NCBI GenBank assembly: GCA_004556395.1
Contig: SFHK01000001.1
Coordinates: forward strand, 1 to 64,000
Length of the DNA stretch: 64,000 nt
Reading direction: 5' to 3'
DNA from: Clostridiales bacterium
GTDB lineage: Bacteria > Bacillota > Clostridia > Christensenellales > Aristaeellaceae
Numbering within the stretch: the stretch's first letter is position 1; the number at the start of each line of letters is the position of its first letter. The translations under genes were made by a program, and so were the position numbers. A model generated the notes under the pieces. The model had not been told where the DNA came from. It saw only the letters and a list, made by a program, of their open reading frames with translations, and made no database searches. Positions 16,592 to 25,838 of this stretch are shown here, piece by piece.

Positions 16592-17264
16592 GCACGTTTC
16601 CCTCCAGTCGGTAGCCTACGTTGCGTATGGTGTGAATCCGTTCGCCATAGGGGCCGAGCTTCTGACGAAGCGTAAGGATATGCGTGTCGATCGTGCGGGT
16701 TTCCCCGATGAAATCCTCGCCCCATACCCGGCTGAACAGCTGGTCGCGCGTAAAGGCGATGCCGGGGTTCGCGAGAAACAGGCGCAAAAGCTCGAATTCC
16801 TTATAGGTAAGCTGAACCGACTTGTCGTCGACCGTCACGGTGCGCTCGTCCGGGTTCATCACAAGCCCGTCCAGCCGCAGCTCGCGCGGGGCCTTCGGCG
16901 TTTCGCAGCGCCGGAGCACGGCCTTCACGCAGGATACGAATTCCAGCACGCCGAACGGCTTGGTGAGATAGTAGTCCGCGCCGGTGTCCAGTCCCTGAAT
17001 CTTGTCAATCTCCGCGTCCCGCGCGGTGGCCATGATCACGGGAACCGCCTTCAGGCGCGCGGACTCGCGCATGCGCCGCAGAAGCTCCATGCCGTCCACG
17101 CCCGGCAGCATCACGTCCAGCACGACGAGCGTCGGCACCTCGGCTTCCAGCGCCTTCAGAAACGACGAGCCGTCCTCAAAGCCGCGCGCGTCCAGCCCGG
17201 CGGATTTCAGCGCGTATACCTCGATATCGCGAATACTTGCATCGTCCTCGACGCACCAGATCAT
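16581..17264 (-). CDS. phoP: phosphate-regulon response regulator (PhoP/PhoB)
   Basis: A 227-residue OmpR-family regulator. The receiver has the acidic pair EDD (6-8), phospho-acceptor Asp50 in LVVLDVMLPG, and Lys in LTKPFG. The C-terminal winged helix (about 130-225) has LTYKEFELLRLFLANPG and the wing HTIRNVGYRLEG. The ATG at 17264 lies in ATGA with the phoU stop and has AAGGAGG 8 bp upstream; a longer upstream frame has no SD. It should bind the TTGACA-type repeats upstream of pstS. Confidence 0.93.
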   Translation of the reverse strand: MIWCVEDDASIRDIEVYALKSAGLDARGFEDGSSFLKALEAEVPTLVVLDVMLPGVDGMELLRRMRESARLKAVPVIMATARDAEIDKIQGLDTGADYYLTKPFGVLEFVSCVKAVLRRCETPKAPRELRLDGLVMNPDERTVTVDDKSVQLTYKEFELLRLFLANPGIAFTRDQLFSRVWGEDFIGETRTIDTHILTLRQKLGPYGERIHTIRNVGYRLEGNVHES

Positions 17265-17911
17265 GCCTCTTCCTCCTTGTGGACGCCCGTTACCGAGAAG
17301 ATGACCCACTCGGCGATGTTCACCGCGTGGTCGCCGATGCGCTCGAAATACTTGGCGATCATCATCAGATCGAGCGCATACTCTCCGTCGGACGGATTGG
17401 CGGCGATGGCGTCGATCAGCTTATGCTTGACGGTTGTAAAGCAGCTGTCCACGATATCGTCGTCCTTCACGACCTTCTCCGCCAACATTATATCATGTTT
17501 TACGTACGCATCAACACTTTCCGTGACCATTTTTATGACGGCTCGGGACATTTCCTGCAAAAGATCCGCATTTTCGACGGTGCGGCCGTTCAGAAACTGC
17601 ACGATTTCGGAAATATCCTCGGCCTGATCGCCGATGCGCTCCATGTCCGTGATCATTTTCAGCGCCGCCGAGATCTGTCTCAGGTCGCGTGCGACGGGCT
17701 GCTGCTGCAAAAGCAGCTTCAGGCACATGGATTCAATGCTGCGCTCCTTGTGGTCGATCTCGCTGTCCAGCGGCGCGACCCGGCGCGCCAGCGTCGCATC
17801 TCCATCCATCAGCGCGCGGGAAGCCATCGAAATCACTTCCTCGCAAAGCGCGCCCATCTCAATCAGTTCCCGGCTCAACAGCGTAAGCTGTTCATCAAAA
17901 CGACTGCGCAT
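17261..17911 (-). CDS. phoU: phosphate signalling regulator PhoU
   Basis: 216 residues, all-helical, made of two PhoU repeats each with the E/D-x-x-x-D metal-binding pattern (LIEMGALCEEV in the first, RIGDHAVNIAEW in the second). PhoU couples the Pst transporter to PhoR and keeps the regulon off when phosphate is plentiful. Its ATG shares one base with the pstB stop (TGATG), and its own stop overlaps the regulator start. Confidence 0.95.
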   Translation of the reverse strand: MRSRFDEQLTLLSRELIEMGALCEEVISMASRALMDGDATLARRVAPLDSEIDHKERSIESMCLKLLLQQQPVARDLRQISAALKMITDMERIGDQAEDISEIVQFLNGRTVENADLLQEMSRAVIKMVTESVDAYVKHDIMLAEKVVKDDDIVDSCFTTVKHKLIDAIAANPSDGEYALDLMMIAKYFERIGDHAVNIAEWVIFSVTGVHKEEEA

Positions 17912-18666
17912 CAGCCAAACCTCCCCGTGATATAGTCCTCTGTCCGCTTGTCCTCAGGCTGGGAGAACAGCTTCTCGGAATCGCCGAATTCCACCAGCTC
18001 GCCCAGCAGGAAAAACGCCGTGCTGTCCGAAATGCGAACGGCCTGCTGCATGTTGTGCGTCACGATGACGATGGTGTATTTCTCCTTCAGCTGAAGCGCC
18101 AGATCCTCGATTTTCGAGGTGGAGATGGGGTCGAGGGCGCTGGTCGGCTCGTCCATCAGAAGCACCTCCGGCTCCACGGCCAGCGCGCGGGCGATGCACA
18201 GGCGCTGCTGTTGGCCGCCGGAAAGGCCGAGCGCGTTCTTCTTCAGCCGATCCTTTACCTCATCCCAGATGGCCGCGTCGCGCAGCGAGCGCTCGACGAT
18301 CTCGTCCAGCCGTGCGCGGCTTTTCACGCCGTGGGTGCGCGGGCCGTAGGCGATGTTGTCGTAAACGCTCATCGGGAACGGGTTCGGCTTCTGGAAGACC
18401 ATGCCGATCTGCCGCCGGAGCGCGGTCACGTCGGTGGACGGAGCGTAAACATCCATATCGCGGTAGCGCACGTCGCCGGTGATGCGAACGCCCGGAATCA
18501 GATCGTTCATGCGGTTCAGCGTTTTGAGAAAGGTGGACTTGCCGCAGCCGGAGGGGCCGATCAGCGCGGTGATGCTCTTTTCCGGAATACCGACGGATAT
18601 ATCCGTAAGCGCCTGATGGTTTCCGTACCACAGAGACAGATCCTTCGCGGTAATGATGTCGCTCAT
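17911..18666 (-). CDS. pstB: phosphate ABC transporter ATP-binding protein PstB
   Basis: 251 residues from ATG 18666, which overlaps the pyridoxal-kinase stop (ATGA) and has GGAGG upstream. Walker A is GPSGCGKST (37-45), signature LSGGQQQR, Walker B LLMDEPTSALDP, and the switch His is in VTHNM. The KPNPFPMSVYDN segment is typical of PstB. It powers phosphate import through PstA-PstC. Confidence 0.97.
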   Translation of the reverse strand: MSDIITAKDLSLWYGNHQALTDISVGIPEKSITALIGPSGCGKSTFLKTLNRMNDLIPGVRITGDVRYRDMDVYAPSTDVTALRRQIGMVFQKPNPFPMSVYDNIAYGPRTHGVKSRARLDEIVERSLRDAAIWDEVKDRLKKNALGLSGGQQQRLCIARALAVEPEVLLMDEPTSALDPISTSKIEDLALQLKEKYTIVIVTHNMQQAVRISDSTAFFLLGELVEFGDSEKLFSQPEDKRTEDYITGRFG

Positions 18667-19480
18667 GAATTGTGCGTCCTCCTTTTCAGTTCGTCCTCGA
18701 ACGCGAGCCCGTACCAGTGCGCGGGCTGACGCTTCGCCGTGTCGTAAATGCACGCATCCAGAAATTCCGCGGCGCGGGGGAGCGCGTCGACAAGGCCGTG
18801 TCCGTTCAGAATTTCGGCGGCATACGCGGAGGCGAACACGTCGCCGGTTCCGTGCAGCTGGATGGGCACATAGGCCTTGTAAACCGATACCCGCTCGCCG
18901 TCCAGCCGGGCTTCATAGCCGATTTCCGCGCCGCGCCTCACGCCGGTGATGACCGCGTTCGGGCAGGGCAGCAGGGGAAGCAGCGTTTCCACGCAGGTAT
19001 CCATGGCGCTGCCGGTCAAAAGACAGGCCTCCGTGTGGTTGGGCGAAATCACGTCCGCCAGCGCGCACAGCGCGCGCATCTTTTCAACGCAGGCTTCCGA
19101 AAAGCATCCGTACAGGCTTCCGTTGTCGCCGAGAACCGGGTCGACGAGCACGATCGTCTCTTCCGCCGCAAAGTCGTGAATGAAATCCGCGGCGATTTCC
19201 AGCTGCTCCGGCGAAGAAAAGAAGCCGGTGGAGATCAGGTCGAATTTCAGACCCATGCGCTTCCAGTGCGCGGAGAAGGCGCGCATCTCGTCCGTCATGT
19301 CGCGGACGACGTAGCCCTCAAAGCCGCCGGTGTGCGTGGAGAGAATCGCCGTGGGCAGGGAAACGGCTTCGACGCCATAGGCCGAGAGAATCGGGAGCGC
19401 GACGCTCAGCGAGCACTTTCCGAAGCACGAAAGGTCGTTGATCAGTGCGGCGCGCTTCATGCCGCTGCCATTTACGGGTT

Positions 19481-19484
<4 letters not shown>
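18663..19484 (-). CDS. pdxK: pyridoxal/pyridoxamine kinase inside the pst operon
   Basis: 273 residues of the ribokinase-fold PdxK/PdxY group (COG2240), which phosphorylates B6 vitamers with ATP. Recognisable are the N-terminal NDLSCFGKCSLSVALPILS, the DPVLGDNGSLY metal/ATP segment, and the catalytic-base motif HGTGDVFAS near residue 215. The most likely start is TTG 19484, which overlaps the pstA stop and has AGGAGG 10 bp upstream; ATG 19460 lacks an SD. It overlaps genes on both sides, so it is translated as part of the phosphate operon, which is not its usual place. Confidence 0.88.
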
Positions 19485-20344
<860 letters not shown>

Positions 20345-20346
20345 GC

Positions 20347-21213
20347 TCAGCCCTCCTTATTGCGCTTCAGGAAGAAGTTCAGGCAAGCGTTGATCAGCAT
20401 GATAAACAGGAACAGCACCAGCGCGATGGAAAACAGCGCCTGCTGCTGAAGACCGGAAGAGTAGGCCATTTCGCTGGCCACCGCCGTCGTCAGGAAGCGC
20501 ACGCTTTCAAACATGCTCGGCATGTTGGGCACGTTGCCGGATACCATCATGACCGCCATGGCTTCGCCGATGGCGCGTCCCACGCCCAGCACCACGGCCG
20601 CGGCGATTCCGCTCTTCGCGGCGGGCACGGACACGCGGAAGTACGTTTCAATCGGCGTCGCGCCCAGCGCCAGCGAAGCGTCCTCGTATTCCTTCGGCAC
20701 AGCGTCCAGCGCGGCCATAGAAACCTTGATGATCGACGGAAGAATCATCACCGAAAGCACGATGATGGCCGCCAGCAGGCTCGAGCCGTCCGGCACGCCG
20801 AACAGCTTTCGAATGCCGGGCACCAGCACAAGCATGCCCACAAGGCCGTAGACCACCGAGGGAATGCCCGCCAGCAGGCTGACGGCGTTTTCCATGATCG
20901 CGCGCACCTTCGCGTTCGCAACCTTGGAAAGGTATACCGCCGTGAGGAAGCCGATCGGCACGCCGATCAGCACCGCGCCCGCCGTGCCGTATACGCTGGT
21001 CAGGATAAAGGGCAGGATGCCGAACGAGGGCTCGGCCGCCGTCGAAGCCCATTTTGTGCCGAACAGAAACCGAATCAGCCCGATGCGGCGAATGGCCGGG
21101 ATGCCGGAGACGATCAGATAGACCGTGATCAGCAGCACAAACCCGACGGCGATCAATCCTAAAAGCAGGAACAGGCCATGCATCGCGGTTTCAAACAAGC
21201 GTCTTTTTTTCAA
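20347..21213 (-). CDS. pstC: phosphate ABC transporter permease PstC
   Basis: 288 residues with six membrane segments. GIPSVVYGLVG and the coupling loop EDASLALGATPIE mark the PstC/PstA family; the long loop after the first membrane helix, with RFLFGTKW, marks PstC. The start is TTG 21213 with AAGGAG 10 bp upstream; no ATG or GTG lies suitably close. An 87-bp gap separates it from pstS. Confidence 0.94.
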   Translation of the reverse strand: MKKRRLFETAMHGLFLLLGLIAVGFVLLITVYLIVSGIPAIRRIGLIRFLFGTKWASTAAEPSFGILPFILTSVYGTAGAVLIGVPIGFLTAVYLSKVANAKVRAIMENAVSLLAGIPSVVYGLVGMLVLVPGIRKLFGVPDGSSLLAAIIVLSVMILPSIIKVSMAALDAVPKEYEDASLALGATPIETYFRVSVPAAKSGIAAAVVLGVGRAIGEAMAVMMVSGNVPNMPSMFESVRFLTTAVASEMAYSSGLQQQALFSIALVLFLFIMLINACLNFFLKRNKEG

Positions 21214-21300
21214 GGCATTTCTCTCCTTTGCCGCGCGGTACGCGTGAGGCCTGTCCGCGCGCGGGGCACGGACAGGCGTTGGTTTGTCGCTTCAGCGGTT

Positions 21301-22116
21301 TTATTCAGCGGCGGGGGTATCCGCGGCGGAGACGGCTCCGGCGAGGGAGATGATCCAGGCGGCGTCCGCGGAGGTCGCAAAGTCGAAGAACTTCTGCGCG
21401 GTCTCAGACAGCGGCACGTCCTTGCGGGTTACCAGCACGAAGGGGCGCTGCACGCGGTAGCTGCCATCCTTCACGGTTTCCTCGGAGGGAACCACGCCTT
21501 CAACGGAGACGGCCTTGACGGTATCCTTCAGCGCGGCGAGGGAGGCGTAGCCAATCGCGGCGGGGTTCTGCGATACGGCGGTGATCACGTCGCCGGTGGA
21601 GGTCAACTCCTGACGATACTGGCATGCGTCGTTCGTTCCGGTGATGGTCTCGAAGCCGTCGCGGGTGCCGCTTCCGGCCTCGCGGCCGATGAGCACGATT
21701 TCCGCGTCCGCGCCGCCGACTTCCTTCCAGTTGGCGATTTCGCCGGTGTAGATCTTCGCGATGTTCTCAAGGCTCAGGTCGCTGACCGGGTTTTCCGGAT
21801 GCACGATGATCGCGATGCCATCGTAGGCCAGCACGGTTTCAACCAGTCCGGATTCTCTCTCCGCGTCCTTCAGGTCGCGGCTGGAAAGGCCGATGTCGCA
21901 GCGGCCTTCCAGAACGGCGGCGATGCCGGAGCCGGAGCCGGTGGGATTGTAGGTGAAGTTCACGCCCTTGTTTTCCTCGGTGAAGTACTCGCCCAGCGCG
22001 CCAATGACCTTTTCCATGGAGGTCGAGCCGTCGGTGGATACGCTGCCCTCGGCCACGGCGGCCGCGGAACCAAGCAGCATTACGAGCGCCATCAGGATGC
22101 TTACGAGCTTTTTCAT
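21301..22116 (-). CDS. pstS: phosphate-binding protein PstS
   Basis: 271 residues. Start ATG 22116 has AAAGGAGA 6-7 bp upstream. Residues 1-22 form a signal peptide (MKKLVSILMALVMLLGSAAAVA) whose end is an Ala-x-Ala type site; there is no lipobox cysteine, unlike most Gram-positive PstS. The mature start has the phosphate-binding GSTSM, with further ligands in GREAGSGTRDGFE. It captures phosphate for PstCAB. The export class raises the question of how it is retained near the membrane. Confidence 0.94.
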   Translation of the reverse strand: MKKLVSILMALVMLLGSAAAVAEGSVSTDGSTSMEKVIGALGEYFTEENKGVNFTYNPTGSGSGIAAVLEGRCDIGLSSRDLKDAERESGLVETVLAYDGIAIIVHPENPVSDLSLENIAKIYTGEIANWKEVGGADAEIVLIGREAGSGTRDGFETITGTNDACQYRQELTSTGDVITAVSQNPAAIGYASLAALKDTVKAVSVEGVVPSEETVKDGSYRVQRPFVLVTRKDVPLSETAQKFFDFATSADAAWIISLAGAVSAADTPAAE

Positions 22117-22166
22117 GCTTGAATCTCCTTTCGATTCGTCCTTCGTTTTTTCTCTTTCCTTGTGAC

Positions 22167-22228
22167 GATCAAAGGATACCGCCAATGGGTCAAATACAAA
22201 ACCCGGCTTTTGTCAAATCCATGTCATA
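22167..22228 (-). promoter_or_regulatory. Pho box / pst operon promoter region
   Basis: On the minus strand ATGACA and TTGACA lie 11 bp apart (22227-22222 and 22216-22211), followed by TTGACC (22193-22188) and TTGATC (22172-22167) at about two-turn spacings. Gram-positive PhoP binds TT-A-C-A-type direct repeats every 11 bp, so this is a strong candidate binding site. No clean -35/-10 pair is seen, as is common for PhoP-activated promoters. Confidence 0.6.
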
Positions 22229-22240
22229 TCATTTCCGGAT

Positions 22241-22270
22241 AAAAAAACGCCGTCCGAAAGCCGGACGGCG
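22241..22270 (-). terminator. terminator of the glnA-ANTAR-pyrG-purA operon
   Basis: CGCCGTCCG and CGGACGGCG form a 9-bp stem at 22248-22270, followed on the minus strand by seven T (22247-22241). It lies 18 bp after the purA stop and insulates the pst promoter. Confidence 0.95.
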
Positions 22271-22287
22271 GAAAAAGGGAGCGAGAC

Positions 22288-23556
22288 TTAGAACATGCGG
22301 ATGTACGCGTCGCGATCAGCGCCGACGGAGATGTACTGAATCGGGCAATGCACGGCGTCTTCCAGATAGCGGATATAGGTCTTGGCCGCCTCGGGAAGGG
22401 ATTCGAACGTGCGGCAGGACGAAACGTCGCCGAAGCCGTCCACGTATTCGATCACGGGCTTCGCGCGGTTCAGACGGTCGCCGGTGGGGAATTCCGTCGT
22501 GCGCTCGCCGTCGATTTCGTAGGCCACACACACGGGAATCTTATCCATATAGGAAAGCACGTCCAGCTTCGTCACGGCGAGGGAGGTCGCACCCTGCATC
22601 ATCACGCCATAGCGGGAGGCGGGCACATCGAACGCGCCCACGCGGCGCGGACGGCCGGTCGCGGCGCCGTATTCGTCGCCAGCCTTGCGCAGCGCTTCGG
22701 CTTCTTCGCCGAACATTTCCGCCGTGAACGGGCCCTCACCCACGCAGGTGGAATAGGCCTTCATGATGCCGATGGACTGATCCAGCTTTTTGCCGGGAAT
22801 GCCCGCGCCGATAGGCGCGTAGGCCGCCACCGTCTGGGAGGACGTGGTATAGGGATAGATGCCGAAATCGATGTCGCGGAGCGTGCCCAGCTGCGCCTCG
22901 AGCATGACGCTCCTGCCAGCTTCGACGGCGGCGTTCAGGTAATGCGTGACGTCGGTGATGAACGGACGGACGACGCTTCCATAGGTTTCCAGCCAGTCGA
23001 GAATCTCATTTGCGTCGATCGGCTCATGGCCGTAGGCGGTCACCGTCAGGTTCTTCCACTCCACCAGATCGCGCACCTTCTCAGCCAGCGTGTCCTTGTG
23101 AAGCAGGTCGTCCATGCGCAGACCCTTCTTCATATACTTGTCGGAATACACGGGAGCGATGCCGCGGCGGGTGGAACCGTACTTGCGGTCGGCCAGACGC
23201 TCTTCCTCCATGATGTCCTGAAGCTTGTGATAGGGCAGGCAGATGATGGCCTTATCGCTGATCTTCAGGTTGTCGGGGGAAACGCGAATGCCCCTGTCCG
23301 TCAGAGTCCTGATCTCGCCCACGAGGTGCTGGATGTCGATCACCATGCCGTTGCCCATCACGTTGACGGTGGTATCGCGCAGGATGCCGCACGGCAGAAG
23401 GTTCAAAACGAATTTGCCCTTCTCATTGACGACGGTGTGACCCGCGTTGTTTCCGCCCTGATAACGGCAGACGATGTCGTAGCCGGAGGAAAGCAGGTCG
23501 ACCATACGGCCCTTTCCCTCGTCGCCCCAGTTGATTCCAACGATTGCAGTAAGCAT
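22288..23556 (-). CDS. purA: adenylosuccinate synthetase
   Basis: 422 residues, the normal length. GTP-dependent ligation of aspartate to IMP, the first step to AMP. The P-loop GINWGDEGKGRMVD (about 8-21), NAGHTVV (about 38-44), and QLGTLRDIDFGIYPYTTSS are all present with the expected catalytic Asp and His. Start ATG 23556 has GAAAGGAC upstream; the upstream extension lacks an SD. It is the last gene of the minus-strand operon that begins at glnA. Confidence 0.96.
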   Translation of the reverse strand: MLTAIVGINWGDEGKGRMVDLLSSGYDIVCRYQGGNNAGHTVVNEKGKFVLNLLPCGILRDTTVNVMGNGMVIDIQHLVGEIRTLTDRGIRVSPDNLKISDKAIICLPYHKLQDIMEEERLADRKYGSTRRGIAPVYSDKYMKKGLRMDDLLHKDTLAEKVRDLVEWKNLTVTAYGHEPIDANEILDWLETYGSVVRPFITDVTHYLNAAVEAGRSVMLEAQLGTLRDIDFGIYPYTTSSQTVAAYAPIGAGIPGKKLDQSIGIMKAYSTCVGEGPFTAEMFGEEAEALRKAGDEYGAATGRPRRVGAFDVPASRYGVMMQGATSLAVTKLDVLSYMDKIPVCVAYEIDGERTTEFPTGDRLNRAKPVIEYVDGFGDVSSCRTFESLPEAAKTYIRYLEDAVHCPIQYISVGADRDAYIRMF

Positions 23557-23626
23557 GTTTCTGTCCTTTCTCCGATGCTGGTACGTATTGCGTACAGACA
23601 TTCGACGCGGTATGCCGAAATTCCTT

Positions 23627-25234
23627 TTATTTATCAGAATTTTTCATTAGCGCCGCGTCCACGAAGCCGACGAACAGCGGATGCGCCTTGTTGGGGCGGG
23701 ATTTGAACTCCGGATGGTACTGAACGCCCACATAGAACGGGCGGTCGCTCAGCTCCACCGTTTCCACCAGACGCGCGTCGGGCGACAGGCCGGACAACGT
23801 AAGGCCGCACTGGGTGAGCGCGTCCCGATAGTTGTTGTTGAACTCGTAGCGATGGCGGTGACGCTCGGAGATTTCGCGCTTTCCATAGCAGCGCTCCATC
23901 GTCGTGCCGGGTTGGATGACGCACGGGCACGCGCCCAGGCGCAGCGTGCCGCCCTTGTCGATGTCGTCGCTTTGGCCGGGCATGAAGTCGATCACCTTGT
24001 TTTTGCACAGCTCGTCGAACTCGCCGGAGTTCGCGTCGGCGATTCCGGCGACGTCGCGCGCGTATTCGATCACGGCAATCTGCATGCCAAGGCAGATGCC
24101 GAAATAGGGGACGCGGTTCTCGCGGGCGTACCGGGCGGCCAGAATCATGCCGTCGATGCCGCGCGGGCCGAAGCCGCCGGGAATCAGGATGCCGTCCAGC
24201 CCGGAAAGCGTTGAAGCGACGTTTTCCTCGGTAATCTGCTCGGAATCGACCCAGCGGATGTCCACGTGCGCGTTCAGCGCGTAGCCCGCGTGATGCAGCG
24301 CCTCGGCCACGGACAGGTACGCGTCGTGCAGCTGCACGTATTTGCCGACCAGACCGATCGTCACGTCGCGCGTGCGGTTCTTGATGCGCTCGACCATCTC
24401 CGTCCACTCGGTCAGGTCGGGCGCGGGCAGGTCAAGACCGAGCTCGCGGCACACGACGGAGGAGAAATTCGATTTTTCCAGCATCAGCGGCGCTTCGTAC
24501 AGGCAGGGCAGGGTGATGTTTTCAATCACGCAGTCCGGCTTCACGTTGCAGAACAGCGAGATTTTGCGGAAGATGGACGCTTCCAGCGGCTCGTCGCAGC
24601 GCAGCACGATGATGTTCGGGTTGATGCCCATGCCCTGCAGCTCCTTTACGGAATGCTGCGTGGGCTTGGACTTGTGCTCGTCCGAGCCACGCAGGAAGGG
24701 TACCAGCGTCACATGAATAAACAGGCTGTTCTCGCGCCCGACTTCCAGCGAAATCTGGCGCACGGCCTCTAAAAACGGCTGCGACTCAATGTCGCCAATC
24801 GTGCCTCCGATTTCGGTGATTACAACGTCGGCGTCCGTACGCCTGCCTACTCGATAGACGAATTCCTTGATTTCGTCGGTGATATGGGGGATGACCTGCA
24901 CCGTGGAGCCCAGATACTCGCCGCGGCGTTCGCGGTTCAGCACGTTCCAGTACACCTTGCCGGTGGTCAGGTTGGAATATTTGTTCAGATCCTCGTCGAT
25001 GAAGCGCTCGTAGTGTCCAAGGTCGAGATCGGTTTCCGCGCCGTCCTCGGTCACGTATACCTCGCCGTGCTGGTAGGGGCTCATCGTGCCGGGGTCGACG
25101 TTGATGTAGGGATCGAGCTTCTGTGCGGCGACCTTCAGGCCGCGCGCCTTCAAAAGCCGTCCCAGCGACGCGGCCGTAATGCCCTTGCCGAGACCCGAGA
25201 CCACGCCGCCCGTGACGAAAATATACCTGGTCAT
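23627..25234 (-). CDS. pyrG: CTP synthase
   Basis: 535 residues, full length. The synthetase domain opens with FVTGGVVSGLGKGI and has the UTP/CTP loop KTKPTQHS-like KSKPTQHSV. The glutaminase domain has nucleophile Cys in GICLGMQ and the His/Glu of YHPEF. It makes CTP from UTP using glutamine and ATP. ATG 25234 was chosen for its spacing to GAGGTG; ATG 25240 is two codons upstream. It starts 26 bp after the ANTAR gene, so glutamine synthesis, its regulator and a glutamine consumer share one transcript. Confidence 0.96.
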   Translation of the reverse strand: MTRYIFVTGGVVSGLGKGITAASLGRLLKARGLKVAAQKLDPYINVDPGTMSPYQHGEVYVTEDGAETDLDLGHYERFIDEDLNKYSNLTTGKVYWNVLNRERRGEYLGSTVQVIPHITDEIKEFVYRVGRRTDADVVITEIGGTIGDIESQPFLEAVRQISLEVGRENSLFIHVTLVPFLRGSDEHKSKPTQHSVKELQGMGINPNIIVLRCDEPLEASIFRKISLFCNVKPDCVIENITLPCLYEAPLMLEKSNFSSVVCRELGLDLPAPDLTEWTEMVERIKNRTRDVTIGLVGKYVQLHDAYLSVAEALHHAGYALNAHVDIRWVDSEQITEENVASTLSGLDGILIPGGFGPRGIDGMILAARYARENRVPYFGICLGMQIAVIEYARDVAGIADANSGEFDELCKNKVIDFMPGQSDDIDKGGTLRLGACPCVIQPGTTMERCYGKREISERHRHRYEFNNNYRDALTQCGLTLSGLSPDARLVETVELSDRPFYVGVQYHPEFKSRPNKAHPLFVGFVDAALMKNSDK

Positions 25235-25260
25235 TGCCATCACCTCATAAATCAAGTCTG

Positions 25261-25818
25261 TCAGAAATCCGAAAGATTCGTTTCCGTGCGCCGCGCGCGT
25301 TCCAGAATGGAAGCCGCCACCTCCGCCATGCGCCGCCGCGCGGTCATGCTCTGCCGCTGCAAACGCCGGTGCGCTTCCTCCTCCGAAAGCCCTTCGTGCT
25401 CCATCATCCACAGCTTCGCGCGGCGGATGGTTTCCAGCTCGTCCTGCGGGGGACGAACGTCGCGGCGGCTCATTTCCTCAAGCTGCTCCAGCATCCGAAC
25501 CGACGCGGAAAGGTCGTACCGGTTCACGGGAAGCGGCAGGCGGAACACGCGGGGATTGTCGCACATGTCCAGCTGCTCCGGCTTGCCGACGGCGAGGACG
25601 TACACCTGCCCGTCGAGGTCTTCATACAGCCGGTCGGCCGTCGTATCCGCCAGCTTCACGCCGCAGACCACGACGCCGCCGCCCATGTAGCGAACCAACC
25701 GAATTACCTCCGCGCCCGTGCGGCAGACTGCGCGCACGGGTACGGAGGCGGCTGTGAGCATCTCACAAACGCGTTTGGACGCGCCTTCCGATTCGAAGGC
25801 AACGATTACATGGTTCAT
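25261..25818 (-). CDS. ANTAR-domain RNA-binding antiterminator
   Basis: About 185 residues (ATG 25818 with AGGGGA at good spacing; ATG 25824 also possible). Residues 1-115 look like a receiver fold (VIVAFESEGASKRVCEM at the N-terminus) without the canonical phospho-acceptor Asp in the expected LxxD position. Residues about 125-175 form an ANTAR domain (ETIRRAKLWMMEHEGLSEEEA, then helix RRRMAEVAASIL). ANTAR proteins bind paired small hairpins in nascent mRNA and prevent terminator formation. In several clostridia such a gene sits next to glnA and regulates it. It lies 20 bp downstream of glnA here. Confidence 0.82.
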   Translation of the reverse strand: MNHVIVAFESEGASKRVCEMLTAASVPVRAVCRTGAEVIRLVRYMGGGVVVCGVKLADTTADRLYEDLDGQVYVLAVGKPEQLDMCDNPRVFRLPLPVNRYDLSASVRMLEQLEEMSRRDVRPPQDELETIRRAKLWMMEHEGLSEEEAHRRLQRQSMTARRRMAEVAASILERARRTETNLSDF

Positions 25819-25838
25819 GGGCATTCCCCTTTATTCGA

